From Endozoicomonas acroporae (lineage in GTDB: Bacteria; Pseudomonadota; Gammaproteobacteria; Pseudomonadales; Endozoicomonadaceae): a DNA stretch of 64,000 nt. Below the pieces are notes generated by a model. The model saw nothing but the letters and a program-made list of their open reading frames with translations. It ran no database searches and was not told where the DNA came from. Positions 40,303 to 51,661 of the stretch are shown here, in pieces (the stretch's first letter is position 1; every line of letters begins with the position of its first letter). A program made the translations under genes and the position numbers. Where the stretch lies: assembly GCF_002864045.1 (NCBI RefSeq), contig NZ_PJPV01000074.1:1-64000 (forward strand). The letters are read 5' to 3'.

Positions 40303-41709
40303 TCATAAGAATGTGGTAAATTCAGTTGCAATATCCCTACGGGTTCCGAAAACAATCCCTTCCTTTTGGTGCATAAGCCTCCTTTGATTTAGCATATTGA
40401 CTGTTTCTAGTTGTCTTTGGGACAAGATAACCTTCTGTGGCTTGTCAAAGTGTATTTTCAGATTTTTAGCATCACGCTGACTGGCCGCCATCGCGATTTT
40501 TTGTTGCTTGACGTGTTCTATTGCTGAATCTATATCCGGGTGTTCCAACCGTGGCCCTCTGAGGCTAACTAATTTCTCCTCCTGCTGGTACATTCTCCTC
40601 TTGACCGCTTCAATGACGTCAGTTCCTTCTTTATTAGTGACGGCGCTGATACCCTGATTGCAACAAAAATATTTTTCCTGTTCTATGGTTTTCGGATGCA
40701 TATACGTTGGCATCGTTATTCTTAATGATTCCATTCTCAATTTATTTTCTTTGATTTTATTTTCTTCAATTTTATTGTCTTCACCGTCTTCATCGTCTTT
40801 TATTTTGTTCGTTCCCATGACCTTTGGGCTAAGACACTTTTTTAATTCCTCCTTGAAAAATTTATAGTGAGGAGCATACTCATTTTTTGTCTCTGTGAGA
40901 TACGAATCCAGCTGATATTGGGTGACCGGAAGCTTGATGTTGGTTTCTACATTGATATAAAAAAGAGTCAATAACTGTTCCAGACCATTGATCGTTACCT
41001 GGGCGATAATAGCACCGGTTCCTGCCTGATAAAACACTTTGTCAACGGTGACTTTACCCGAAATGCCAAGCTGATTGGCAAGCTCACTGCCCTTAATGAT
41101 GTCAACAGTATGAATATCCAGTTGATCTGAATCGTTAGCAATGTAAATCATACTGTCAGTTTCAAAGCAGTGCTGACTCATGGGAGGGATTATGCTGTCA
41201 GGGCCATTAACAGGCGTCGTTTCTTCGAAAAATTGATCATCTGCATCGCTATCATCCGCAATAGCCACACATAATGAATCCTTGATATTTAATGATGCGG
41301 ACGAGTGATCAGTGGATTTGCCCGGGGTGGCATTCTCATTATACCAGAATGAAAAGTATCGTCGCGGATCATTATCTTCATCATCGGGAATACGGCATTC
41401 TAATTGGTCAGAATCTCCTGTTGATGGGGGGGGCGCTGTCGTGGTTTTATCGGGATGAGTAGCCTTGTCAGAAGGGAGAGATACCAGGAGATAATCACCA
41501 ACTCTACGAACTGATATATTGTATGAAGAAATTTTTTCTGATTGAAGGCTGCTTTCTTGAGAAGACAAAGCTTGAGAAGACAAAGTTAAGTTTGGAAATA
41601 AAGACTTGGCGACAGTAACCGGGCTTTTCAGAAAACTGGCAAAAATACAGTTATCCTGAAGATAGCCAGTGTATTTTGAACCCGTTGAATTTGATACTGT
41701 GTTAGACAT
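40303..41709 (-). CDS. hypothetical 468-aa protein, possible effector
   Basis: No recognised family. Ser/Thr-rich N-terminus, an acidic patch around residue 110-115 (IPDDEDNDPRR), a folded-looking middle (KVTVDKVFYQAGTGAIIAQV) with beta-strand character, then a low-complexity acidic/lysine stretch near residue 300 (DDEDGEDNK then NKIKENK repeats) and a helical, charged C-terminus. No signal peptide or membrane span. The gene is AT-rich compared with the core genes and stands alone among repeats. Function unknown. Confidence 0.7.
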   Translation of the reverse strand: MSNTVSNSTGSKYTGYLQDNCIFASFLKSPVTVAKSLFPNLTLSSQALSSQESSLQSEKISSYNISVRRVGDYLLVSLPSDKATHPDKTTTAPPPSTGDSDQLECRIPDDEDNDPRRYFSFWYNENATPGKSTDHSSASLNIKDSLCVAIADDSDADDQFFEETTPVNGPDSIIPPMSQHCFETDSMIYIANDSDQLDIHTVDIIKGSELANQLGISGKVTVDKVFYQAGTGAIIAQVTINGLEQLLTLFYINVETNIKLPVTQYQLDSYLTETKNEYAPHYKFFKEELKKCLSPKVMGTNKIKDDEDGEDNKIEENKIKENKLRMESLRITMPTYMHPKTIEQEKYFCCNQGISAVTNKEGTDVIEAVKRRMYQQEEKLVSLRGPRLEHPDIDSAIEHVKQQKIAMAASQRDAKNLKIHFDKPQKVILSQRQLETVNMLNQRRLMHQKEGIVFGTRRDIATEFTTFL

Positions 41710-41966
41710 TGGTGGCTCTATAATAACTTTCGTTTATAAATAAAATTTTTTTAATTTGATTCGGTTTTTCCTGTTTTGTGTCCAGTCTTTTTTCATAGAA
41801 TCTGATTCTTACCATTATTTGACCAATAATTTGGAATATGGTTCCATTTTATTTTCGATTTTTCTTATTCACTCATTTTTCAAGGCCATTGTGCTATCTT
41901 ATTGTTGATTTTTTCAGAAAACCATTCCTTGCATATCATCATCTGGCATTCAACAGGAGGCCTGAT

Positions 41967-42251
41967 ATGGACAATACCACCGCTGAACTGGAAGTTGATG
42001 CCGATCACTGTTTAGAGATTGGCCAGGTGATTGCACCCGGGGATACTCACCTCGAAATGACCATAAAGGGGGATACTGAGCAACAGGCAAACGACCAGAT
42101 GGCAACGATGGAAGCCCTGGCCAACCGTATTTCTGACCACTGTCAGGTAAAGAAAACGGTGAGTCTCCATCAGGGCAGTGCCACCATTGATGCCATGTTT
42201 GATTTTGACTGCACAGCAGAAAAACTGATTTTTGAGTTGTATCTCAGGTAG
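41967..42251 (+). CDS. DUF406 family protein (YfcZ/YiiS-like)
   Basis: 94 aa. The C-terminus MFDFDCTAEKLIFELYLR closely follows the YfcZ/YiiS ending, and the middle (ANDQMATMEALANRI) matches the family's helix. The ATG at 41967 has a perfect AGGAGG 6 nt upstream; the frame is open for 43 more codons upstream but those encode an implausible aromatic stretch. Role of the family is unknown. Confidence 0.8.
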   Translation: MDNTTAELEVDADHCLEIGQVIAPGDTHLEMTIKGDTEQQANDQMATMEALANRISDHCQVKKTVSLHQGSATIDAMFDFDCTAEKLIFELYLR

Positions 42252-42320
42252 TAATTTTACTTATCATTGTTATGGCTGTTTGATGATTATTTTGATCATT
42301 GATGCCTGGTTTAAACGATG

Positions 42321-42349
42321 GTTAACAGGCGATTAACAGTCGTTAACAG
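42321..42349. promoter_or_regulatory. three phased TTAACAG repeats upstream of eno
   Basis: TTAACAG occurs at 42322, 42333 and 42343, about one DNA turn apart, 60 to 90 bp upstream of the eno -35 box. The helical phasing suggests a regulator binding on one face; no regulator is identified. Confidence 0.35.
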
Positions 42350-42409
42350 TGACGATCAGAAATCCACGAAGCTCAATGTTGGCGCGGTGTCCAGCGAAAT
42401 TGTAAGGCT

Positions 42410-42437
42410 TTGACACAGGGTTTTCCGGTGGTATAGT
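42410..42437 (+). promoter_or_regulatory. sigma-70 promoter of eno
   Basis: TTGACA (42410-42415), 16-bp spacer, TATAGT (42432-42437); predicted start near 42444, about 80 nt before the eno ATG. Confidence 0.75.
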
Positions 42438-42494
42438 TGCCGCTCCCGTAACAATGCCACCGCTCTTTTACGGTATTGCTTACCTCTCACTTGA

Positions 42495-43817
<1,323 letters not shown>

Positions 43818-43841
43818 TTAGCAGTCGCTGCTGATGGCAAG

Positions 43842-43866
43842 GGGAGGCTTTAAGCCTCCCTTTTTT
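43842..43866 (+). terminator. terminator after eno
   Basis: GGGAGGCTT-T-AAGCCTCCC perfect stem followed by TTTTTT. Confidence 0.85.
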
Positions 43867-43867
43867 G

Positions 43868-43913
43868 TTTGCCCGGCGAAGCGGGCAAACCCGTCAGGCT
43901 GAAAGAAGCCTGA
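43868..43913. repeat. two further hairpins downstream of eno
   Basis: GTTTGCCCG pairs with CGGGCAAAC, and CAGGCT pairs with AGCCTG. They lie between the convergent ends of eno and the F-box gene and may serve as terminator for the latter. Confidence 0.5.
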
Positions 43914-43953
43914 GCCGCCCCGACCGGCGGAAAGTCAATCCGTCGATCGCCCT

Positions 43954-45921
43954 TTACCTGTGAACTTTTGGAGCAGACTTTCGGGTCTTTTTTCTAGGGG
44001 GAGGCATCAGTTCATTTAAAGAGCACTGGGGATGTGGCGCTAAATCTTCCTTATAAAGGTGCCAGACCTGCACCAGTTGAGCGTCGTTACTGATAGTCAT
44101 TAAATGCCCCCCATTGGCACTGAATGTTACAAAGTCAAGCTTGTAATGTTGGTGCAGCGTCGATTTGTGTAACCAGTTGCCATCTGCCGTAAGGCCATAG
44201 ATGATGATGGCGTCATCATTTCTGGCTTCGATGACAATATGGGAGCCATCGTGGTTAAATTTGGCTGAGTAAACCCCGCCTGCTGTTGTAAAATTGAGGC
44301 TGGTTATCCAGTTGCCACCGGCCGTACAAGTGTGGATTCTGGCGTTGCAGACAGGCAGGGATATGGGTGAGTAATTGCGGGAAAATGTCAGAATATGGCG
44401 GCCGTCAGCGCTGAACGTGGCTGAGGTAATATACATATCATCATGGACGATAATCTGTTGTTTTGACCAGCGCCTGGCGTTTGCGTCATACCGGTAGATT
44501 TTTGCTGTATGATCGCTACTGGCTGTGACTAAATAGTGGCTATCGGGGCTAAATCTAGTAGAAGAAATCCGTCGTTTATGCTTGATCGTGGTTTTATGTT
44601 GCCAGTTGTCGCGGGTATCAAAGCTCAGGATTCTGGCAGTATAATCGAAGCTCTCCGTTACTGCATGACGACTGTCAGGACTGAATGAAGTGTCGGTGAT
44701 TTCCTGGGAGTGGTTAATACTGGTTTTTCTTACCCAGCCGTTATCGGTGTTGCTGAAAATCGTTGCGGTACGATCAGGTTGGTTATTCTTGTCGCTAATG
44801 GTGATGATATGTTTGCCATCAGGGCTGAATTCAGCGGCACTGACCTTGCCATTATGATTCAGGGTGGTCAGCTCCAGCCAGTTGCCATTGCTGTCACGGC
44901 CATGGATTTTCGCCGTGTGATCGACACTGGTGGTGACGATCAGGCGGCTGTCAGGGCTGAATGTTGTTGAAAGAATCCTCCCTTTATGTCCCATTGTTGT
45001 TGTGACTACCCAGCGGCCAGCCTGGTTCATTGTGCATATTATGGCCCTGCGACCACTCCTGGCCATCACTGCATGGCGGCTGTCGGGGCTGAAAGTCGCC
45101 GAGCTGATAAATCGATCAGAAATGATGATGAGTTTTTCTGTCCAGCTGCCGTCGGCATTACAGCTGGTGATTTTTGCGGTTGAAGCCGTGTAGCTCAATA
45201 TATGCCGGTTATCAGTGCTGAAGGTGATCCGCCGCACTCTGTCTTCATGGGCAATGGCTATCTCTGCGGGCCTTGCGGTGATTTCCGTTCTGCCATAATC
45301 CCGACCACAGCGTGCGTAACTGTTGGTGGCCAGAAAGCGTCCATCGTTGCTGAGCGTGGCTGATGCGGCCGTAAAGGGGATGCAGTCGATGGATATTGCC
45401 AATTCCGGCTGGAAAGTACGACAGTTAACCATCAACTGGCTCACTGTATAAAACAGGATTTGTGGGAAATATTTCCCTTTTTGTGGTTCCCGTGGCGGTA
45501 TGTCGTTGTTTGTCACTTCCCCGGCTGAATGGCCGCAAATAGTGCTGATCAGCGTTTCACTGCCGGTGAATTGCCCCAGCCAGGCTTTCAGTTCATGGTT
45601 GCTGGTGTTTTTGGCAATCTGGATGAATTGCTGCTGCTGTCGTGGCTCAAACTGTTTAAACCAGATCCTGGCGGGCAGATGCTCTGCACGGACAATAGCC
45701 AGCAAAGACGAACAGGTCTGTGCCATGGCCTTGATATCACGGTCCCCTAAAAAACCCAGTATATGCCTTATGGGTTGCTCTGGAAGATCCAGCAATAGTA
45801 ACGGCCCTGGGTTGGTAACGGCGGTGATTCGATTACTGGTTGTGTGTTCCACGGGCAGGGTGGTGGTGGCAGCCGGGGGGGGATAACTGTGGGTACTGCC
45901 AATGGGATTGCCAGTCGGCAT
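43954..45921 (-). CDS. F-box and WD40-like beta-propeller protein
   Basis: 655 aa. An F-box lies at residues 47-88 (LPEQPIRHILGFLGDRDIKA ... CSSLL ... IW), matching the LP-x-E-I/L-L-x-x-L-x-x-x-D and C-x-x-x motif of eukaryotic SCF adaptors. From about residue 190 to 640 there are some ten repeats of 40-46 residues with the pattern FSPDSRxIVTTSxDxTAKIx (for example STTFSPDSRLIVTTSVDHTA), a WD40-type propeller; the usual WD dipeptide is mostly lost. A polar N-terminus and a basic C-terminus (PPRKKTRKS) that could be a nuclear signal frame it. No bacterial SCF exists, so it most likely acts in host cells as a ubiquitin-ligase substrate adaptor (inference). It separates eno from ftsB. Confidence 0.85.
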   Translation of the reverse strand: MPTGNPIGSTHSYPPPAATTTLPVEHTTSNRITAVTNPGPLLLLDLPEQPIRHILGFLGDRDIKAMAQTCSSLLAIVRAEHLPARIWFKQFEPRQQQQFIQIAKNTSNHELKAWLGQFTGSETLISTICGHSAGEVTNNDIPPREPQKGKYFPQILFYTVSQLMVNCRTFQPELAISIDCIPFTAASATLSNDGRFLATNSYARCGRDYGRTEITARPAEIAIAHEDRVRRITFSTDNRHILSYTASTAKITSCNADGSWTEKLIIISDRFISSATFSPDSRHAVMARSGRRAIICTMNQAGRWVVTTTMGHKGRILSTTFSPDSRLIVTTSVDHTAKIHGRDSNGNWLELTTLNHNGKVSAAEFSPDGKHIITISDKNNQPDRTATIFSNTDNGWVRKTSINHSQEITDTSFSPDSRHAVTESFDYTARILSFDTRDNWQHKTTIKHKRRISSTRFSPDSHYLVTASSDHTAKIYRYDANARRWSKQQIIVHDDMYITSATFSADGRHILTFSRNYSPISLPVCNARIHTCTAGGNWITSLNFTTAGGVYSAKFNHDGSHIVIEARNDDAIIIYGLTADGNWLHKSTLHQHYKLDFVTFSANGGHLMTISNDAQLVQVWHLYKEDLAPHPQCSLNELMPPPRKKTRKSAPKVHR

Positions 45922-46252
45922 ATTCCGAACTCCCGGGTCTTTGGCCTACGGGTGATGGTTAGCCAGTACCAGATTGAACTCAGCAGGTGACGCAGCCTGG
46001 GTGTAGAGTGCTTTTCTTTCGGTCATAAATACCCAAGATAGTAAGAGCGATTATTTGAGTTGCTTATTTTGATGTCTGGCTTTTTCTAATGACCTTCATT
46101 AATGTGAAACAGTTCAAATAAATGGTCATATGTTAAACCACGGGTACTCCTGTTAAACTCCATTGTTAAGTCTCTATTACTCCCCCAGCTTTTTGCATCC
46201 TGTATCTGGTGTTGCCCCTGCTGCTGGATAGTGACGGTTTAAAGCGGAACTG
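45922..46252. other. divergent intergenic region between the F-box gene and ftsB
   Basis: 331 bp without a gene. It must hold promoters for both flanking genes; no repeat or clear operator was seen. Confidence 0.5.
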
Positions 46253-46528
46253 ATGATGAAAAAACTGGCAATAGCCCTGTTGACACTGCTGCTGGTTTAC
46301 CTGCAAACCAGGCTCTGGATTGGTGAAGGCAGTGTGGCTGAAATGTTGACACAGCAAGATAACCTTGAGCGTTTCAGGCTGGAAAATGAACGTTTGTACC
46401 AGCGTAATCGTCTGCTGGCCAAAGAGGTTGTGGAGCTGCAGCAGGGGATGGAAACGATTGAAGAGAGAGCGCGTCAGGAGCTGGGTATGATCCGCAGTGA
46501 TGAAACGTTCTTTTTGACTTACGATTAA
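46253..46528 (+). CDS. ftsB: cell division protein FtsB
   Basis: 91-aa bitopic membrane protein of the FtsQLB divisome subcomplex. One N-terminal membrane span (LAIALLTLLLVYLQTRLW), a periplasmic coiled coil (ERFRLENERLYQRNRLLAKEV) and the conserved ERARQELGMIRSDETFF end. Two ATGs (46253, 46256) are possible. The ftsB-ispD-ispF-truD-surE-pcm order is conserved in gammaproteobacteria. Confidence 0.95.
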   Translation: MMKKLAIALLTLLLVYLQTRLWIGEGSVAEMLTQQDNLERFRLENERLYQRNRLLAKEVVELQQGMETIEERARQELGMIRSDETFFLTYD

Positions 46529-46592
46529 ATCCTGTATTGATCAGGAGCCGTTTCTGAGCGGGCTTCTGGATGTTCAAATTAAGGGTGTCAGA

Positions 46593-47327
46593 GTGAGTAG
46601 CGTAGAAACCATGAATACGGTTCGTTACTGGGCGGTTGTTCCGGCAGCGGGCGTTGGCCGCCGAATGAATATCGATATTCCCAAGCAGTATCTTGAAATC
46701 AAGGGCAAGCCCCTGATGGTGCATACTCTGGAGCGGTTGCTGGATTTTCCCAGGCTGGAAAAGATCGTGGTGGTGCTTGATCATAATGATGAGTATCACC
46801 AATCCATTGAATTACTCCGCAACCCGGGAATTCTCCTGGCCCAGGGGGGAGATGAGCGTTACCTCTCAGTACTTAATGGTTTGAAAGTGCTATTGGATAT
46901 TGGTTCCCCTGATGACTGGGTACTGGTTCATGATGTGGCCCGCCCCTGCATTCGCCGTTCTGATATGGAGTGGCTGGTGAACCAGCTCCATGACCACCCT
47001 GTGGGCGGTCTGCTGGGTTGCCCGGTTACCGATACCATCAAGCGCGCCGGGGGCAATGATGCTGTGTCTGAAACGGTAGACCGTCAGGGGCTCTGGCATG
47101 CCATGACACCGCAGATGTTCCGTCTCGGAATGCTACACGATGCAATGGCAAAAGCAGTAGCAGATAGGATGCCGGTAACGGATGAGGCCAGTGCCATTGA
47201 ATACGCTGGCAAACAGCCCGTGATGGTGGAGGGACATGCCGATAATATTAAGGTGACCCGGGGAACCGATCTGGCTCTGGCCACTCTATATATAGAACAG
47301 CAGTCGAAACTTATTGAGGTCACTTGA
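46593..47327 (+). CDS. ispD: 2-C-methyl-D-erythritol 4-phosphate cytidylyltransferase
   Basis: MEP pathway step 3, CTP-dependent. [20 protein letters not shown] is the nucleotide-binding loop; [12 protein letters not shown] and DTIKRA are conserved. 244 aa from GTG at 46593, which has AAGGGTGTCAGA upstream; an ATG at 46611 is also in frame. It overlaps ispF as TGATG. Confidence 0.96.
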   Translation: MSSVETMNTVRYWAVVPAAGVGRRMNIDIPKQYLEIKGKPLMVHTLERLLDFPRLEKIVVVLDHNDEYHQSIELLRNPGILLAQGGDERYLSVLNGLKVLLDIGSPDDWVLVHDVARPCIRRSDMEWLVNQLHDHPVGGLLGCPVTDTIKRAGGNDAVSETVDRQGLWHAMTPQMFRLGMLHDAMAKAVADRMPVTDEASAIEYAGKQPVMVEGHADNIKVTRGTDLALATLYIEQQSKLIEVT

Positions 47328-47806
47328 TGCGTATTGGTCATGGGTTTGATGTTCACCGCTTTGGTGAAGGCGATTATATTGTTCTGGGTGGGGTAAAAAT
47401 CCCTCACACCCATGGGCTGGTGGCGCACTCTGATGGTGATGTGCTGCTTCATGCCCTTTGCGACGCACTCCTGGGAGCGGCAGGTCTGGGTGATATTGGC
47501 AAGCATTTTCCGGACACTGATGCACGCTATGCTGGCATTGATAGTCGCAAGTTACTGCGTCATGTTATTGCTCTGCTTGAGCAGCACAACCTGGTTCCCG
47601 TCAATATGGACAGTACCATCATTGCCCAGTCGCCTAAAATGGCACCGCACATTGATCAGATGCGGCAGAATATCAGTCAAGACATGGGGATTGACCCATC
47701 GCTGGTGAATGTCAAAGCGACCACCACTGAAAAGCTGGGCTATACCGGTAGAAAAGAGGGTATTGCAGTTCACGCCGTTGTTCTGTTGACAGATTCGGGA
47801 TCGTGA
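47327..47806 (+). CDS. ispF: 2-C-methyl-D-erythritol 2,4-cyclodiphosphate synthase
   Basis: MEP pathway step 5, forming the cyclic diphosphate with release of CMP. Zinc ligands in GFDVHRF and [29 protein letters not shown] and the C-terminal [18 protein letters not shown] are intact. 159 aa. The ATG overlaps the ispD stop. Confidence 0.97.
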   Translation: MRIGHGFDVHRFGEGDYIVLGGVKIPHTHGLVAHSDGDVLLHALCDALLGAAGLGDIGKHFPDTDARYAGIDSRKLLRHVIALLEQHNLVPVNMDSTIIAQSPKMAPHIDQMRQNISQDMGIDPSLVNVKATTTEKLGYTGRKEGIAVHAVVLLTDSGS

Positions 47807-47928
47807 TCCAAAGGGTGGAGTCTTCTAGGAGGCCCACCACCCATGGTTATTTTTCAGTATTTCCTTTCAAAAACTGCGTCAAACGCGGTATTGTTTATTG
47901 TTAATTTTTGCTTTGTTGAGTGCGCATC

Positions 47929-48993
47929 ATGGATGCAGATGTACCGATGCCTGCCGATTACTCCGTTGATTGGTTTTACGCCTTTGGTGGTCCTTTAGGC
48001 AGCTGTCTTTTCAAATCCTGTCATGAAGATTTTCTGGTTGATGAGCTACTCCCCTTTGAGCCCGAAGGTGAAGGTGAGCACCTTTTCCTGCTGATTGAAA
48101 AAAAAGGTGAGAATACCAACTGGGTCGCAGGGCTTCTGGCGCGACATGCAGGAGTCAGAAGACAGTCGGTAAGTTATGCCGGGAGAAAGGATCGCCATGG
48201 AATTACACGTCAATGGTTTTGTGTTTCCCTGCCTGGTATGGCTGATCCCGACTGGAGTGGACTGGAGAGTGACACCATCCGGATCATTCGACAGGCCCGC
48301 CACCGGAAAAAACTGAAAACCGGAGCCCTGAAGGCAAATGATTTCTGTATCACATTGCGGAATGTAGATGCTGATCCTGACCTGGTTAATGCCCGGTTAG
48401 AGCAGATATCTCGTGCAGGGGTGCCTAATTACTTCGGTGAACAGCGCTTTGGTCATGAGGGGCGTAATATTGACAAAGCCGTCGATATGCTGGCTGGAAA
48501 ATTCAGGGTTCAGCGTAATAAACGATCGGTCTATCTGTCTGCAGCCAGGTCCTGGCTGTTTAACCGGGTTCTGTCGCAAAAGGTTACTGCCGGGGTCTGG
48601 AACCAGTATCTTTGTGGAGATGCATTAGGATTTCCAGATAGTAATAGCCTGATTTTTGCAGCGCCGGACGAAACCATGATGACCCGCCTGGGGAATGGTG
48701 AATTGAGTCCGACTTCGCCGCTGTTGGGCAGGGGGGCATCGAAAGTGACCGACCAGGTGCTGACTTTTGAACAGTCGGTCACTGCCGGATATCCTCAGTT
48801 GTGTGATGGACTTGAGAGGGCTGGTTTGCTGCAGGAGCGCAGAGTTAACTGTCTGATACCTCAGCAGTTCACCTGGGTGTGGGAACGCAGCCCGGAAGGA
48901 AGTTCACTGGTATTGCGCTTCAGATTGCCAAAGGGCTGTTTTGCGACGTCTGTACTCAGGGAGTTGTTTGATTGTTATGAACAAGAGCCATGA
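47929..48993 (+). CDS. truD: tRNA pseudouridine(13) synthase
   Basis: Isomerises U13 in tRNA-Glu. Catalytic Asp region in VSYAGRKDRHGITRQWF, KLKTGALKANDFCITLR, GVPNYFGEQRFG and the TRUD insertion domain are visible. 354 aa. Start uncertain between ATG 47929 and GTG 47920; neither has a strong ribosome site. Confidence 0.95.
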   Translation: MDADVPMPADYSVDWFYAFGGPLGSCLFKSCHEDFLVDELLPFEPEGEGEHLFLLIEKKGENTNWVAGLLARHAGVRRQSVSYAGRKDRHGITRQWFCVSLPGMADPDWSGLESDTIRIIRQARHRKKLKTGALKANDFCITLRNVDADPDLVNARLEQISRAGVPNYFGEQRFGHEGRNIDKAVDMLAGKFRVQRNKRSVYLSAARSWLFNRVLSQKVTAGVWNQYLCGDALGFPDSNSLIFAAPDETMMTRLGNGELSPTSPLLGRGASKVTDQVLTFEQSVTAGYPQLCDGLERAGLLQERRVNCLIPQQFTWVWERSPEGSSLVLRFRLPKGCFATSVLRELFDCYEQEP

Positions 48994-49072
48994 AAAATGG
49001 TCGTGAAATGAGTCATGCAGTTCACGACAGTGATCTTAAGAAAAGTTTGGATTAATTCAGGATTGAGGGACT

Positions 49073-49822
49073 ATGACCATATTGCTATCCAATGATGATG
49101 GCGTTACCGCCAGGGGATTGGCCCTTTCGTTTGCCGCCATGAAATCGCACGGTCAGTGCTGGGTAGTGGCTCCGGATAATGACTGTTCTGGCAAGGGCCA
49201 TTCCCTCACTCTGGACCGGCCACTGCGCATGAAAGAACACGACAATGGATTCTTCAGCGTGAACGGGACACCGGCAGATTGTGTCAATCTCGCCGTCAGT
49301 GGGCTGTTTGGCCGCCTTCCGGAACGTGTAGTTTCCGGTATTAACAGTTGCGCAAACCTGGGCGATGATGTGCTCTACTCAGGGACTGTGGCTGCGGCTA
49401 TGGAAGGACGCATGCTGGCAAAAACCGCAATCGCTATTTCATCCTGTGGTCAAGAGGATCACCATCTGGAAGTGAGCGCCAGAGTGTTGCACGATTTGAT
49501 GTTGCGCCTTGATGATCAGGTTCTGCCAGAAGGTACGATACTCAATGTCAATGTCCCGGCCTGTGACTATGAAGAGATCCGTGGGATGAAAATTACCCGG
49601 CTCGGCCATCGTCACCCCTCAAAGCCTCCGGTAAAAATGACCGATCCCCGTGGCAATACGGTGTGGTGGATCGGTGGTGTTGGTAAGCCCCTGGTTGCTG
49701 AGGAAGGGACTGATTTTCATGCAGTGGCTTCTGGCTATGTATCCATTACCCCATTGCAATACGATAAGACCGGCCATGCAACGTTATCACTGATGGAGGA
49801 TTGGCTTGGAGCCTGTGTATGA
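49073..49822 (+). CDS. surE: 5'/3'-nucleotidase SurE
   Basis: Metal-dependent nucleotidase linked to stationary-phase survival. [13 protein letters not shown] (metal-binding Asp-Asp), [28 protein letters not shown] and [20 protein letters not shown] are diagnostic. 249 aa. It overlaps pcm by 4 nt and lies in the surE-pcm-nlpD-rpoS stress cluster. Confidence 0.97.
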   Translation: MTILLSNDDGVTARGLALSFAAMKSHGQCWVVAPDNDCSGKGHSLTLDRPLRMKEHDNGFFSVNGTPADCVNLAVSGLFGRLPERVVSGINSCANLGDDVLYSGTVAAAMEGRMLAKTAIAISSCGQEDHHLEVSARVLHDLMLRLDDQVLPEGTILNVNVPACDYEEIRGMKITRLGHRHPSKPPVKMTDPRGNTVWWIGGVGKPLVAEEGTDFHAVASGYVSITPLQYDKTGHATLSLMEDWLGACV

Positions 49823-50487
49823 GGGATCTTGAAATTGATGGTATCGGTATGACATCACGCCGGACCAGAGAGCGGCTGATCCAGCGTCTGATGGATCAGG
49901 GTATTCAGTCCGGCAAGGTTCTGGATGCCATTCGCACCATTCCCCGTCATCTTTTTCTTGATGAGGCGCTGGCACATCGTGCTTATGAAGACACAGCACT
50001 GCCGATTGGTCATAATCAGACGCTGTCCCAGCCGTATATTGTGGCCAAAATGACGGAAGTGCTGTTGGCCCGGGGTGAACTGAACAAGGTGCTGGAAATT
50101 GGCACCGGATCAGGTTATCAGACGGCTGTGCTTGCTTCGCTGGTAGCCAGGGTCTGCTCCGTGGAACGTATCAGGCCATTGCAGGAGAAGGCACAGCAGA
50201 GACTCTCTCGGCTCTCTCTGAACAATGTTCGTCTTCGTCATACCGATGGTGGTATGGGGTGGCCGGAAGAAAGTCCATTTGATGGGATTATCGTCACGGC
50301 GGCACCGGGAGAAATTCCGGCAGCGTTGTTGAGCCAGCTGTCTCCGGAAGGTGGCAGGCTGGTCATTCCGGTTGGAGGACACAACTTTCAGGATCTTGTG
50401 TTAGTGACCAGAAACGGTGAAGAGTATCAGCGCAAGGTGTTGGAAGCTGTCCGGTTTGTACCGTTACTGGCGGGTGTTATACGCTAA
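49819..50487 (+). CDS. pcm: protein-L-isoaspartate O-methyltransferase
   Basis: SAM-dependent repair of isoaspartyl residues in aged proteins. [16 protein letters not shown] is the SAM-binding motif; [22 protein letters not shown] and [14 protein letters not shown] are family signatures. 222 aa from the ATG at 49819, which overlaps the surE stop and has TTGGAG upstream. Confidence 0.96.
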   Translation: MRDLEIDGIGMTSRRTRERLIQRLMDQGIQSGKVLDAIRTIPRHLFLDEALAHRAYEDTALPIGHNQTLSQPYIVAKMTEVLLARGELNKVLEIGTGSGYQTAVLASLVARVCSVERIRPLQEKAQQRLSRLSLNNVRLRHTDGGMGWPEESPFDGIIVTAAPGEIPAALLSQLSPEGGRLVIPVGGHNFQDLVLVTRNGEEYQRKVLEAVRFVPLLAGVIR

Positions 50488-50594
50488 TACGTCATAAAAA
50501 AGACGTTGCTTTCTTGGGCGTGTCCACACAAAAAAGCGGTCAGTCAGGGATGACTGAAGGCTTTTTACTTAACTTCTGTTCCAAAGGTCAGAAC

Positions 50595-51524
50595 ATGTCG
50601 AATCATTCTTCTTACTTTGCCCTTATCGCCAGGGGAATGGCTATGGGGGCCGCCGATGTTGTGCCGGGCGTATCCGGTGGAACCATCGCATTTATTACTG
50701 GCATTTATGACCGGCTGCTGAATGCCTTGAAAAGTGTTAACCCATCGTTACTGAAGGTACTTGGTGAGGAAGGGGTTGCCGGAGTGTGGCAGAGAATAGA
50801 CGGCACATTTCTGTTGTGTGTGTTTGGTGGTGTGCTGACCAGTATTCTGTCCTTTGCCCATGTGATTACCTGGTTCCTGGCGACGTATCCGGAGATGCTC
50901 TGGGCATTCTTTTTTGGTCTGATTCTGGTGTCCGGATTGCATATGATTCGTCAGGTTGATCAGTGGAATGTGGCGACTGTCATCACCCTGATCGCTGGAA
51001 TTGTGATTGCTTATGCTGTGGGTGTATTAACCCCGACCAGCCTTGAACCAGAGCCGGTGACGCTGTTTTTTGCCGGTAGCATTGCTATCTGCGCGATGAT
51101 TCTGCCCGGTATTTCCGGTAGCTTTATGCTGCTGATGATGGGGCTGTATGGTCCGGTCATTGATGCCGTGAAGAGTTTGAATTTCAGTGTACTGACCGTT
51201 TTTGGCCTGGGCTGTATCGGTGGTTTGCTCAGCTTTTCCCATGTGTTGTCATGGCTGCTAAAAAAGCACCGCGATCTGGCGATTTCACTATTGACCGGCC
51301 TGATGCTTGGAGCTCTGGGCAAAGTCTGGCCATGGAAAGAGACGCTGGAAACACGGGTTAACAGTTCCGGGGAGCTGGTCCCGCTGATTCAGGCGAATGT
51401 GTCGCCGATGAATTATCAGGGAATTACCGGGCAGCCTGCTTATCTGGTTGAATCTATTGGGCTGATGATTTTTGCCATTGCTTTGGTGGCGATGATTGAG
51501 TGGGTGGGTAGTAAAAATCACTAA
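50595..51524 (+). CDS. DUF368 family polyprenyl-phosphate transporter (PopT-like)
   Basis: 309-aa polytopic membrane protein. GMAMGAADVVPGVSGGTIAFITGIYDRL at the N-terminus and the related second motif ILPGISGSFMLLMMGLYGPV are the paired DUF368 signatures. Members of the family recycle undecaprenyl phosphate across the inner membrane, the product chain being made by UppS at 4.3 kb. The ATG at 50595 follows AAAGGTCAGAAC. Its place between pcm and nlpD is seen in several marine gammaproteobacteria (recollection). Confidence 0.88.
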   Translation: MSNHSSYFALIARGMAMGAADVVPGVSGGTIAFITGIYDRLLNALKSVNPSLLKVLGEEGVAGVWQRIDGTFLLCVFGGVLTSILSFAHVITWFLATYPEMLWAFFFGLILVSGLHMIRQVDQWNVATVITLIAGIVIAYAVGVLTPTSLEPEPVTLFFAGSIAICAMILPGISGSFMLLMMGLYGPVIDAVKSLNFSVLTVFGLGCIGGLLSFSHVLSWLLKKHRDLAISLLTGLMLGALGKVWPWKETLETRVNSSGELVPLIQANVSPMNYQGITGQPAYLVESIGLMIFAIALVAMIEWVGSKNH

Positions 51525-51661
51525 ACCAGTGCACCAATATAGGTGAAAATACTGATGTTGGTATAATATTTTAAACCATAAGTTACTTTTTATATTCTTT
51601 TATTGAATAAATGATTTTTGTGGGCATGCAGGGTAATGGAGTTGATAAAGTGTTGGATTTC

